Shown: positions 16,500-25,207 of the stretch, piece after piece | Layout: every line of letters begins with the position of its first letter | How positions within the stretch are numbered: the stretch's first letter is position 1 | Assembly (NCBI GenBank): GCA_963789495.1 | Contig: CAWBLP010000033.1 | Coordinates: 186,001-250,000 of the forward strand | Length of the DNA stretch: 64,000 bases | Source of the DNA: CAWBLP01 sp963789495 | GTDB lineage: Bacteria; Pseudomonadota; Alphaproteobacteria; Acetobacterales; Acetobacteraceae | Direction of reading: 5' to 3' | The notes under the pieces: generated by a model | The model's input: only the letters and a program-made list of their open reading frames with translations | Told to the model about the DNA's origin: nothing | The model's database searches: none | Translations under genes and position numbers: made by a program

Positions 16500-18426
16500 T
16501 CAGGCCTTCGCCTTCGGATGCACCAGCATGCGCCCGGACATTTCCATGTGCAGGGCGTGGCAGAACCATTGGCAATACCACCAATGCACACCGGGCCGAT
16601 CGGCGGTGAAGGTCACCGACGCGGTCTGCTGCGGTCCGACCTCCATCGCGATGCCGTAGCGCACCATGGTGAAGCCATGGGTCAGGTCGTCCACCTCGTC
16701 CATGTTGGTGAGGAAGACGGTCACCTCGTCGCCCTCGTTCACCTCGAACTTCTCGAGGCTGTAGGTGGGCGCGATCGAGGTACATGTAGACCCGCACCTT
16801 GTTACCGTCGCGAATGACGTTGGCGGCTTCCTCCAGCTTCACGCCATCCTTGGCAGCGGAAGCCCGCGCCTCGGCGAACATCGGATCGTCACGCTTCCAG
16901 ATGCTGATCGGCTTCACCTTGGAGCGATGCACGATGCAGATGTCATGCGGTTCGGCATAGACCGGGCCGTCATGCACCAGCTTCATCTCATCGCCGGAGA
17001 TATCGATCAGCTGGTCGTTGTCCGGCTTGCTGACACCGGTATCCAGGAACCGGTCCTTGGAGAACTTGTTCAGCGACACCAGCCATTTGCCATCGGCCTC
17101 CTTGGTCTCGCCCATCGAGGTGTGGTTGTGGCCGGGCTGGTAATGCACATCGATCTTCTGCAGGATCGGATCGACCTTCTCGCCGTCGAAGGCGCGGCGC
17201 GCCTTGTCGATGTTCCACTTCACCAATCTGGCTGTCGATGAACAGCGTGGTGAAGGCGTTGCCCTTGCCATCGAACGCGGTGTGCAGCGGGCCGAGGCCG
17301 AGTTCCGGTTCCGCCACGACGATGTCGCGTTCCTTGATCTTGCCGTCGAACAGATCGTCCAGCTTGCGCACGTCGATCACCGTGCAGGTCGGCGACAGCT
17401 TGCCGTTGAACACGATATGGATGCCGTCGGGCGCGGTGTTGGCACCGTGCGGAGAATTCGGCACCGGCAGATAGCGCGTGTATTTCGAGCCTTTGCGGCC
17501 ATCGACCACCTTCACGCCGTTCATCATCTTGTAGTCGCCGCTGCGCACCGCTTCCTCGATGCGCTTGAGGTTGAAGATCACCGCCCAAGCCTGCTCGTGG
17601 TCGGTCATCTCGGCGACCGTGGTGCCCTTGCCGGGATTGTAGCAGGTGGAGAAGCTGTACTTGCCCTGGTAGTCGGCGTCCGTGTTGTCCAGATTGCCAT
17701 CGACCAGCACCTGCCAGGCGACTTCCATCTTGTCGCCGTCGATCGCGGTATACACCGACCAATAGTTCTTCGGATCGTCCAGCACCGAACCGTCGTTCGG
17801 AATCGGGATCACGTGCTCGCTGTTGGCGAACACGTAGCCGGTGCGGGGGATATTTCTGCGGCCGCAGGCCGTGGATGTCGGACGCGTTGGGGATCTCGAT
17901 GATCTTGTCGGGCTTCATGATATCGCAGCGGATGCGCGCCACGCGGCAGTTCGACTTGTCATTGACGAAGATGATAGCGCCCGTCATAGGTGCCGTCGGT
18001 GAACGACATATGCGGATGATGAGTATCGCCGTTGTAATAGTCGTAGCCGCCACCGCGCTTCTCAAGAAAGGCCTTGGTGGCCGGCAGCATGCCGTCGGTG
18101 AGGATCTTGCGGCTTTCGTTGGTGATGCCCCAGCCGGTCGCGCTGCAGCGGTTGAACACGGGAATGCGCAGCAGCTCACGCGACGACGGGAGACCGATGA
18201 TGCGCAGTTCGCCCGACTGCCCACCCGAGGAGAATCCATAGTATTCATCGAGGTCACCGGGCTTCACCTCGGCGCTGCTGCCGCGCGGCTGCGCCATCGC
18301 CTGGCGCATCAGTGCCACCGAGCTGCCACCGGCGGCCAATCCGGCCATGCCGGCGAGGGTCGCCGTGCTGCCCAACAGGCCGCGTCGGCCCAGCCCCTTG
18401 TGATCGCGTTCGCTCGTTTCGGTCAT
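16500..18426 (-). pseudogene. nosZ: Nitrous-oxide reductase NosZ, four frameshifts as read
   Basis: NosZ is a periplasmic copper enzyme that reduces N2O to N2. The Tat signal GLGRRGLLGSTATLAG marks clade I NosZ. CuZ histidines include DTHHPHMSFTDG, GHNHTSMGETK and EPHDICIVHR. The C-terminal CuA domain has WYCQWFCHALHMEMSG. The protein is spread over five segments. Each break is resolved by deleting one base, near 17972, 17852 (a run of c), 17225 and 16776. That leaves 1,923 nt or 640 residues, exactly the family length. All catalytic motifs survive, so sequence error is likelier than decay. Confidence 0.9.
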
Positions 18427-18461
18427 CAAAATCTCCTGATGGCTTGGGTCATGAGGTCGCG

Positions 18462-20828
18462 TCATCGAGTTGAGACATGCCGCACGAGGGTGGCCGGCGC
18501 CTTCGGCACGGCATCGACCGGCGAGGCGATGGCAGCTCGGCGTTCGCGCTTCGTGCGTTTCGCGATCATCACCGGGCATTTGTGGTCGTGGTGGTACAGC
18601 ATCTGGCAGTGCAGACACTGGATGCACTCGTTCGGGTTGATGTGGCCTTCCGGATGGATCGCCTGAACCGGACATTCGGTGCCACAGCGCTGACAGGGAT
18701 TGCCGCATTCGCGATAGCGCCGCAGCCAGTCGAACATGCGCAGCCGCGCGGGAATGGCGAGCGCCGCACCCAACGGACACAGATAGCGGCAGAAGAATCG
18801 TTCGACTGTCAGGGTGGCGGCGAGCAGCGCCGCGGCATACAGCACGAACGGCCAACTGCGCGCGAAGTGCAGGATGATCGCGGTCTTGAACGGCTCCACC
18901 TCGGCGAGTTGTTCGGCGGTGGACAGTGCGCTCAGCGAAATGCCGAACAGCACCAGGAAGATGACGTATTTCACCGCCACCAGCCGCTGATGCATGCCGA
19001 ACGGCACGCGGAGCTGCGGGATGCCGATCTTGCTTCGCGGCACGACTCAGCAGTTCCTGCAACGCGCCGAACGGGCATAGCCAGCCGCAGAACGCGCCGC
19101 GGTTCCAGAACAGCAGCGACGCCGCGGTGGCGAACCACAGGATGAAGATCAGCGGCGCCATCAGGAAGTAGTCCCAATGGAAGTCGGTGCGCAGCGCGTT
19201 GAGGAAGGCGATCACGTTGACCACCGAGAGCTGCGCCTGCGCGTACCAGCCGATCCAGACCAGCGCGAAGACCAGATAGGCAAGCCGCACCCGGTCGTAC
19301 AGCACCGGCCGCTGCGCCAGCCAGTCCTGGAAGAAGAAGATCACGGTCAGCACCAGCAGGCCGAAGCAGAGGATGCCGATCTGCACCGGATGCGCCAGCC
19401 ACATGCTGTGCCACAGCGGCGGCTCGTCGGCGTCGGCTGCGACCGCCGGTGCTTGCGGCTGGGCCGGCGCAGCGGCAACCGGCGGTGTCGGCGGCGCGGC
19501 CAGCAGGTATTTGTCCGGCACCTGGTAGCCAACATCGAAGGTCAGGAACGCCTTGTCACGCGCACCCCAGGCGCGCTGCACCAGAAGCTGCAGCCGCCAG
19601 GCCTGGCCGGCTCCAGCGTCATGCCCTCCGGCACGATGAACAGGTCGACATCGCGGAACGACGGCGCACCCGCCGCGGCAAGGTCGCCGATCCGGACGTG
19701 GTTGCGGTCGCGGAAGCGGATGCTGGTCTCGCCCTGGATCAGCTCGATCCGGTCGAAGATGCCGCCGCGCACATAGCCCGAGCCCTTGAAGGAATAAGCG
19801 CCGCCGCCGGCGATCACGATCGCCTGCTGGTTCGGCTTCAGGCGGTCGCGCAGCCGGCGATAGCCGTCTTCGCCCAACAAGCTGCGGCCGATCGACGGCA
19901 CGCTGGCCAGGCCGACATAGAGATCGACGAAGCTGGCACCGGGATCATCCGATTCCGGATGCGCCGCGGCAGCCGGATTGTTGGCGCGGGTGAAGGCGTC
20001 GTTGACCTCGCCCACGGTCAGCGCCAGCCGGCGCACGGAGCCGTCCCCGGTCAATGTCTGCCAGGTCTCGATGAGCGCCACATCGGGATCGAGGCTGCGC
20101 TTCGCTTCCGTCGGCGGCGCGGCACTGTCCAGTCCGCGAGCCCGGGCAACCCGGATGGCGGAGCGGATGATACTGTCGCCGATCACCGTGACGGTGACGG
20201 TGGCGCCGCTGACGATGTCCACGGTCGGCCGCCCGGTGGGGCCGGCATGGGCGATCTCCAGCGCATTGCGCCCGACATAGCCGTGGATGAAGGCCGCGAT
20301 TCGCTCCGGCGGGATGCCGACCAGCACGATCGGCTCGTGATGGTCCATCAGGCGCGCGCCGGTGATCCGCCCATCGGTCGCCAGGCCGACCAGGATCTCG
20401 ATCGGCCGGCCGGAATACCCGGTGGCGTTCACCCAGTCCGCGTTGACGAAGACATAGCCAAGCAGCCGCGAGCCGGCCATGGCGGCGACCACAGGCGGCT
20501 GGCCCTGCACCGGGCCGAACCGATCGGCGCCGGGCACCAACTCGGCCGGCTGCACCTTCGCCAGAAACTCCGGCAGGCGGCTTTGTGCCTGCGCGGCCGC
20601 CGTCAGAAACAACGCCAGCACGCACATCAGCAGGGCGCCCAGGACTTTCCCTGCGCGACCAGCCGGCCGGATGCGGCCCTCGGTCGCAGTTCGACCGGAC
20701 CGGCCCGCGGGTGCGCGGACGGGACGACCGGCCTCACCGCCCGGCCTTACGTCCCGGGCGACGCAAGACCAAGGCGCATCATCGGGGATGCCGGCGGTTG
20801 CGGCATCCGGGACAGGGCGGAGGTTCAT
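18462..20828 (-). pseudogene. nosR: NosR, membrane electron donor/regulator for NosZ, two frameshifts as read
   Basis: NosR is a polytopic flavo-iron-sulfur protein that passes quinol electrons towards NosZ and is needed for nos expression. It has a signal segment, a periplasmic FMN-binding domain with the flavinylation motif SGATVT, then transmembrane helices carrying GWLCPFGALQE and RYLCPLGA. A C-terminal 2[4Fe-4S] region has CGNPCQRCGTECP and CIQCLHCQMLYH. Breaks are near 19595 (one base lost) and 19040 (one gained). The net length of 2,367 nt is a multiple of three. The start is uncertain: ATG 20828 leaves a long leader before the signal peptide, and ATG 20627 would be short. Confidence 0.88.
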
Positions 20829-20852
20829 CGGCGCACGATCCGGCGGCTCCGC

Positions 20853-21305
20853 TCAGCGTGAGGCGGTGGTCTGCGAGTCCAGCGTATTGAACAACTTGGC
20901 GAACACCTTGGCGGCCTTGCCCGGCTGCGGCAGAGCCTTGGCGGCGTCTTCATTGTCTGGTTTGCCAACCACGATCAGGGCGACCATGCCCATCGGATAG
21001 TGCGGGTGACAGCGCACGCCGTAGACGCCGGCCTGGTCGAAGGTGACGGCCACGCTCTCATTCAGCTTGCCCGCGAAGGGTTTGGCGCCATCGGGCAGCA
21101 TGCCGGGCACTGACTCGGCATTGTGACCCTTGTCGGCGGCGATGAAATGCACCGTGTCGCCCGGGGCGATCCGCACCAGCGCCGGTTCGAACACCATCAT
21201 CCCGCCCTTGCCGAAATTGCGGGCCTTCACCTCGACATCGGCGGCATGGGCCGCACCGGCGACGAGCAGCCCAGCAACGGCAGCGAAAGCGATACGACGA
21301 AACAT
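20853..21305 (-). CDS. Pseudoazurin (type I copper protein)
   Basis: This is a small periplasmic blue-copper electron carrier. A signal peptide ends at about AHA. The cupredoxin fold (about residues 22-115) has the first His ligand in DKGHNAES and the other ligands in YGVRCHPHYPMGM (Cys, His, Met). 150 residues, as usual for pseudoazurin. It is the first gene of the nos operon and lies just downstream of an FNR-type box. Pseudoazurins donate electrons to nitrite and nitrous-oxide reductases, so it probably feeds NosZ here. Confidence 0.92.
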   Translation of the reverse strand: MFRRIAFAAVAGLLVAGAAHAADVEVKARNFGKGGMMVFEPALVRIAPGDTVHFIAADKGHNAESVPGMLPDGAKPFAGKLNESVAVTFDQAGVYGVRCHPHYPMGMVALIVVGKPDNEDAAKALPQPGKAAKVFAKLFNTLDSQTTASR

Positions 21306-21378
21306 GGCATGACCTCACAGCAACCGAACAAAACATCATTTACGATCCTGGTTTTGCCGCATGCCGTGTCGGGGCTCA

Positions 21379-21392
21379 TTGAGCCAGATCAA
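21379..21392 (-). promoter_or_regulatory. FNR/Dnr-type box for pseudoazurin-nos operon
   Basis: The sequence ttgag-ccag-atcaa differs from the consensus TTGAT-N4-ATCAA at one base. Its flanks extend it to a perfect 7-base inverted repeat (tcattga/tcaatga). It lies about 75 bases upstream of the pseudoazurin start on the minus strand, suitable for activation at -41.5 with a short leader. Oxygen-sensing (FNR/Anr) or NO-sensing (Dnr/Nnr) regulators of the Crp family recognise such boxes. Confidence 0.75.
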
Positions 21393-21560
21393 TGAGGTAT
21401 AAGAAATACCTTAAATCGAGCCAATTCTGTCCCGACAGACGCGCGCAGCCGGTCTCGCCATATCTATGCGGTGCTGTGGGAGTGAGCCACACAATGCAGT
21501 GGTGGCCAGGAAGGAGCGGCGCGTTGGCGTCGAACCTCGGCAACGTCCCCCGGACCCGTC

Positions 21561-21660
21561 GTCATGGCTGGGCTCGACCCTGCCACCTTCCCCTCAACGG
21601 CAGCGCACGGATGAATCGTGGCTCGGTTGCCGGGGGGTCGATGGCCGGGTCAGGCCGGGC
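21561..21660. repeat. Degenerate inverted repeat related to the one at 16256
   Basis: The arm gtcatggctgggctcgaccc at 21561-21580 and the inverted gatggccgggtcaggccggg at 21640-21659 resemble the arms of the perfect repeat between nosZ and nosD, with several mismatches. They lie between the DUF983 gene and the nos promoter. The rest of 21393-21723 shows nothing else. Confidence 0.6.
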
Positions 21661-21723
21661 GGAGCCGGGGTGATTGGAGGCAAAGCCGCAACGCTTGCCG
21701 CATGCAGTCGGGGAACCTGGCGG

Positions 21724-22083
21724 CTACTCGCCCATTTCCGACCCGCGGTGACGGTATTGCAGCGCTATCAGCGCAGCCTTGGCGGGCCGCATCATCAGCA
21801 CCGCCAGGGGCACGGTGACCACGGGCCACAGCACGGCATGCACCCAGAGTGGCGGGAAGAAGGTGAATTCCACCCAAAACGCCAGGGTGACCACGATGGC
21901 GCCGAGCACCAGGATGGCACCAACCACCGCACCGTCACCCGCATCGCTGGCGCGCAGATCGAGACCGCAGACCTCACAGCGGTCGCGCACCTCGAGCAGA
22001 TTGCGAAACAGCCTGCCACGCCCGCAACGCGGGCAACGGCAGGCGAACGCTGCGTACCAAACCGAGACGGCCGGTTCGGCCAT
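21724..22083 (-). CDS. DUF983 family membrane protein
   Basis: 119 residues. Two zinc-finger-like pairs, CPRCGRG and CEVCGLDL, precede two transmembrane helices (about residues 50-72 and 78-98). DUF983 genes commonly lie at the end of alphaproteobacterial cox operons beside ctaE, as here, seven bases from it. The role is not known. A part in oxidase assembly is inferred from position only. Confidence 0.85.
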   Translation of the reverse strand: MAEPAVSVWYAAFACRCPRCGRGRLFRNLLEVRDRCEVCGLDLRASDAGDGAVVGAILVLGAIVVTLAFWVEFTFFPPLWVHAVLWPVVTVPLAVLMMRPAKAALIALQYRHRGSEMGE

Positions 22084-22090
22084 GGGTGGA

Positions 22091-22957
22091 TTACTCGACG
22101 GCGATCTGGCCGGCGCCGTACCAGTAAATGCAGACGAACAGGAACAGCCAGACCACGTCCACGAAATGCCAGTACCAGGCAGCGGCCTCGAAGCCGAAAT
22201 GGCGTTCCGGGGTGAACTGGCCGCCGCGGGCGCGGAACCAGCAGACGATCAGGAAGCAGGTGCCGACGATGACGTGGAAGCCGTGGAAGCCGGTGGCCAG
22301 GAAGAAGGTCGAGGGATAGACGCCGCCGCCGGAGAAGGCGAACGGGGCGTGCGCATACTCGATGCCCTGGCACAGCGTGAAGGTCATGCCGAGCAGGACG
22401 GTCAGGCCGAGGCCTGTGATCAGGCCCTTGCGGTCGTTCTCCAGCAGCGAGTGGTGCGCCCAGGTGACCGTGCAACCGGACAGCAGCAGGATCATCGTAT
22501 TGAGGAACGGCAGGTGGAACGGATCGAAGGTGTGGATCGTGCTCGGCGGCCACACCGTCTGACCATTGCCCTGGGTGTCCGGGAAGATCAGGAAGTTGAA
22601 ATAGGCCCAGAAGAAGCCGACGAAGAACATCACCTCGCTGGCGATGAACAGCATCATGCCGTAGCGCAGGCCGAGGCGAACGATCGGGGTGTGCAGGCCG
22701 GGGGTACGGCTTTCGCGCAGCACGTCGCGCCACCACATGGCCATGGTGAACAGCACGATGACCAGGCCAAGCACCAGGACGATGTAGCTGCCGAAATGCG
22801 CGGCCAGGATGATGCCGAACACGGTGCACAGGCCACCGAAGGCGCCGATGATCGGCCACGGGCTTGGGTCGACCAGGTGATAGGGCTGCTTCAGCCCCGA
22901 ACTCTCGAAGGCCGGGGCGTGGTGGTCGACCATGGCGCCGTGTGCGTCGCTGCTCAT
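22091..22957 (-). CDS. ctaE: Cytochrome c oxidase subunit III
   Basis: This subunit of the aa3-type oxidase stabilises the catalytic subunit and its proton-entry path. 288 residues with seven hydrophobic helices. Family landmarks are QPYHLVDPSPWP near residue 24, EVMFFVGFFWAYF, GCTVTWAHHSL, FLATGFHGFHVIVGT and the terminal WYWHFVDVVWLFLF. Its place, downstream of ctaC-ctaD-ctaB on the same strand, fits a single oxidase operon. Confidence 0.95.
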   Translation of the reverse strand: MSSDAHGAMVDHHAPAFESSGLKQPYHLVDPSPWPIIGAFGGLCTVFGIILAAHFGSYIVLVLGLVIVLFTMAMWWRDVLRESRTPGLHTPIVRLGLRYGMMLFIASEVMFFVGFFWAYFNFLIFPDTQGNGQTVWPPSTIHTFDPFHLPFLNTMILLLSGCTVTWAHHSLLENDRKGLITGLGLTVLLGMTFTLCQGIEYAHAPFAFSGGGVYPSTFFLATGFHGFHVIVGTCFLIVCWFRARGGQFTPERHFGFEAAAWYWHFVDVVWLFLFVCIYWYGAGQIAVE

Positions 22958-23130
22958 ACTGAATCCATATGAAAGCAGCCGGGGAGTCCGCCCCGGCGCG
23001 GCTGGGGCATCATCACGAAAATGACGGGTAGTTCAAGGGCAGGAACGGCCAAAACCCCGTTCCATTCCAACATGCTCGCACGGTCCCACCGGTATGCGGC
23101 GGAATTCCACCCGGGCAAAATGCCATCTGA

Positions 23131-23934
23131 CTATTTGACGGCATCGGCCGGGGGCACTGGCCCGGTCGCTGGCGACTCGGGGGCGGCCGTGGAGGGCGCG
23201 GCCGTGGGGGGCGCAGCTGCCGCCGCGGATGGCGCGGCGGGGGCGGCAGCGGGCGCGGTATCCGGTGACCTTCCCGACGAAGCGGCGGGGCCGGCGTCGG
23301 GCGCCGGCGGAACGAGGCTGACCGGCACAGACGGCGTGCCACGTGCCGGCGGCTTGCCCGGGTCGGGTGGCGCCATCCCACCCGCGGGCGCGGATAAAGG
23401 TGTCGCGGTCACCGGCGTTTGCGGTTTGGCCGGCTCGGTTGTCGTCGCCGCCTGCGACGGAACAGGTACCGAGACCGTGTAATCCGGCACCACCCGCGCC
23501 TGCTTGCCGGTGATCACCAGCACGGTCAGGCCGATCGCCAGCGGTTCCTTGTCCTTCTGCGTCACCGAGACCAGGTCGCCGTTCGGCTGGCGGACGATGT
23601 ATTCGAATGCGCGGCTATCGTCGGTGGCATGTTCCACGGTGGAGCCGACGATACCGCCGATCACCGTACCGCCCAGGGCGCCGATCGCCGAGGCAAATCC
23701 GCCGCCGGGCGCTTGTGCGCCGACCAGCCCGCCGGCCGCACCGCCGGTGACCGTTCCCACCGTGCCGTCGGCGCTGATCGCAACCTCTCGGAAGCCGACG
23801 ATGACGCCGCGCTCCACTTTGGCGGCCTGCTGCGCGGCGGCGGCGGCATAGGTGTTCGGTGAATAGTCCGGTCCGCAGCCGCCCAGTGCGCACAGCACGG
23901 CAACCGACAGGCCGAGTTCCAGGAACCGGACCAT
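23131..23934 (-). CDS. Glycine-zipper lipoprotein (SlyB/17-kDa-antigen-like) with Pro/Ala-rich tail
   Basis: A signal peptide from MVRFLELGLSVAVLC ends in the lipobox ALGGC. Then comes a glycine-zipper segment (GGAAGGLVGAQAPGGG, GALGGTVIGGIVGS) typical of SlyB-like outer-membrane lipoproteins. A short beta region (RAFEYIVRQPNGDLVSVTQ) follows, then a low-complexity tail of about 110 residues of Pro, Ala, Thr and Ser. Start 23934 is chosen for its gagag ribosome site. An in-frame ATG lies at 23949. It sits between the oxidase assembly genes and ctaE, where many relatives have ctaG. No Cox11 motif is present. Confidence 0.75.
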   Translation of the reverse strand: MVRFLELGLSVAVLCALGGCGPDYSPNTYAAAAAQQAAKVERGVIVGFREVAISADGTVGTVTGGAAGGLVGAQAPGGGFASAIGALGGTVIGGIVGSTVEHATDDSRAFEYIVRQPNGDLVSVTQKDKEPLAIGLTVLVITGKQARVVPDYTVSVPVPSQAATTTEPAKPQTPVTATPLSAPAGGMAPPDPGKPPARGTPSVPVSLVPPAPDAGPAASSGRSPDTAPAAAPAAPSAAAAAPPTAAPSTAAPESPATGPVPPADAVK

Positions 23935-24078
23935 GGCGCGATCTCTCATTCGATGTGCGGGCGGCGTGATAGGAGCCTCGCGCGCCGATGTCACTCCGGA
24001 ATTGACGAAGATGGGCAGGCGGATTGGGCGGCGATGAAGCGACCCGTCAGAGCGCGCTCTGCCGGTCGCCCGTCAGGC

Positions 24079-24225
24079 TCAGGACTTGGTCATCTTCACG
24101 ATCGTGATCGCGTAGAACAGCAGCACCAGGGCGATCAGCGCGACGAACACCGCGATGTTGCGGCCGCGGCGGCGACGGCGGATCTGCTCGGCCTCGGCAG
24201 ACGTGGGACGTGGCGGATTCGCCAT
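24079..24225 (-). CDS. Small single-span membrane protein of the cox operon
   Basis: 48 residues: a basic N-terminal half with a run of arginines (QIRRRRRGRN), then one transmembrane helix (about 24-44), ending KMTKS. The start at 24225 is eight bases past the ctaB stop. Tiny one-span proteins at this spot occur in many alphaproteobacterial cox operons (often called CoxF or oxidase small assembly protein). The topology suggests an assembly or stabilising role. This is inferred. Confidence 0.75.
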   Translation of the reverse strand: MANPPRPTSAEAEQIRRRRRGRNIAVFVALIALVLLFYAITIVKMTKS

Positions 24226-24232
24226 GGCGTAG

Positions 24233-25204
24233 TCAGCCCGCCAACCGGTCCACCGCCAGCGCAGCGAACAACGCGAACAGGTACAGGATCGAATAGCGGA
24301 ACGCGGCCTTGGCCGGCGCATCACCCGTCAGGCTGACGCCGGACGCATCCTGCCGGTCGGCCCAGACGCGCCAGACGGCGACCAGGAAGCCGAACCCCAA
24401 CGCGGCGGCCGAGGCGCCGTAGATCCAGCCGGAGAAGCCAACAGCCCAGGGCGCCAGCGACAGCGGCACCAGCAGCAGGGTGTAGATGACGATCTGCCTG
24501 CGGGTTTCCCGGGCGCCCGCCACCACCGGCAGCATCGGTATGCCGGCGCGCTGGTAATCGGCGTTGGCCCACAGCGCCAGCGACCAGAAATGCGGCGGGG
24601 TCCAGAAGAACACGATGGCGAACAGGATCAGCGGCACGAAATCCACCGACCCGGTCACCGCGGCCCAGCCGATCACCGCGGGGAACGCGCCGGCCGCACC
24701 GCCGATGACGATGTTCTGCGGGGTGCGGCGCTTCAGCCACATCGTGTAGACGAACACGTAGAACGCGATCGACAGGGTCAGCACCACGGCGGCAGCCAGG
24801 TTGACCGCCAGGAACATGACGATCACCGAGGCGACGGCCAGGGTCACGCCATAGCCGAGGGCGGCCCCTGGCTCGATCCGCCCGGCCGGGATCGGGCGGT
24901 TGCGGGTGCGGTGCATCACCGCGTCGATATCGCGGTCGTACCACATGTTGATCGCGCCGCAGGCCCCGGCGGCCACGGCAATGCACAGCACCGCGGTGAA
25001 GCCCAGCACCGGATGCAGCGAGCCGGGCGCCACCAGCACGCCGATCAGGCCGGTGAACACCACCAGAGTCATCACCCGCGGCTTCAGCAGGGCGATCCAG
25101 TCACGGACCTCACTGTCCTGCCCCAGCGCCGGGAGGGACGACGCCGACAACGTGGAGTCCTCCACGTTGTCGGGGTGTGCCGGATTGACCGCGGTGTCGC
25201 TCAC
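24233..25204 (-). CDS. ctaB: Heme O synthase (protoheme IX farnesyltransferase)
   Basis: CtaB farnesylates heme b to heme O, the precursor of heme a for the oxidase. It is a UbiA-type membrane prenyltransferase of 323 residues. The first aspartate-rich motif is NMWYDRDIDAVMHRTRNRP, and the second region is WANADYQRAGIPML. A cytoplasmic N-terminal stretch of about 35 residues precedes LLKPRVMTLVVFTG. Those first codons contain a perfect 13-bp inverted repeat. The gene starts three bases after the ctaD stop. Confidence 0.95.
   Translation of the reverse strand: MSDTAVNPAHPDNVEDSTLSASSLPALGQDSEVRDWIALLKPRVMTLVVFTGLIGVLVAPGSLHPVLGFTAVLCIAVAAGACGAINMWYDRDIDAVMHRTRNRPIPAGRIEPGAALGYGVTLAVASVIVMFLAVNLAAAVVLTLSIAFYVFVYTMWLKRRTPQNIVIGGAAGAFPAVIGWAAVTGSVDFVPLILFAIVFFWTPPHFWSLALWANADYQRAGIPMLPVVAGARETRRQIVIYTLLLVPLSLAPWAVGFSGWIYGASAAALGFGFLVAVWRVWADRQDASGVSLTGDAPAKAAFRYSILYLFALFAALAVDRLAG
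25144..25173. promoter_or_regulatory. 13-bp perfect inverted repeat in the 5' coding region of ctaB
   Basis: ccgacaacgtgga at 25144-25156 is mirrored exactly at 25161-25173 around a four-base loop. On the mRNA it lies 31-60 bases after the ctaB start. It could act as a partial terminator, pause site or processing hairpin between ctaD and the genes behind it. Confidence 0.6.
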
Positions 25205-25207
25205 GTC

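Noticed and set aside
16500..18426. Loss of N2O reduction through decay of nosZ
   Set aside because: All four breaks are single extra bases and every copper ligand motif remains. Sequence error is the simpler reading until checked.
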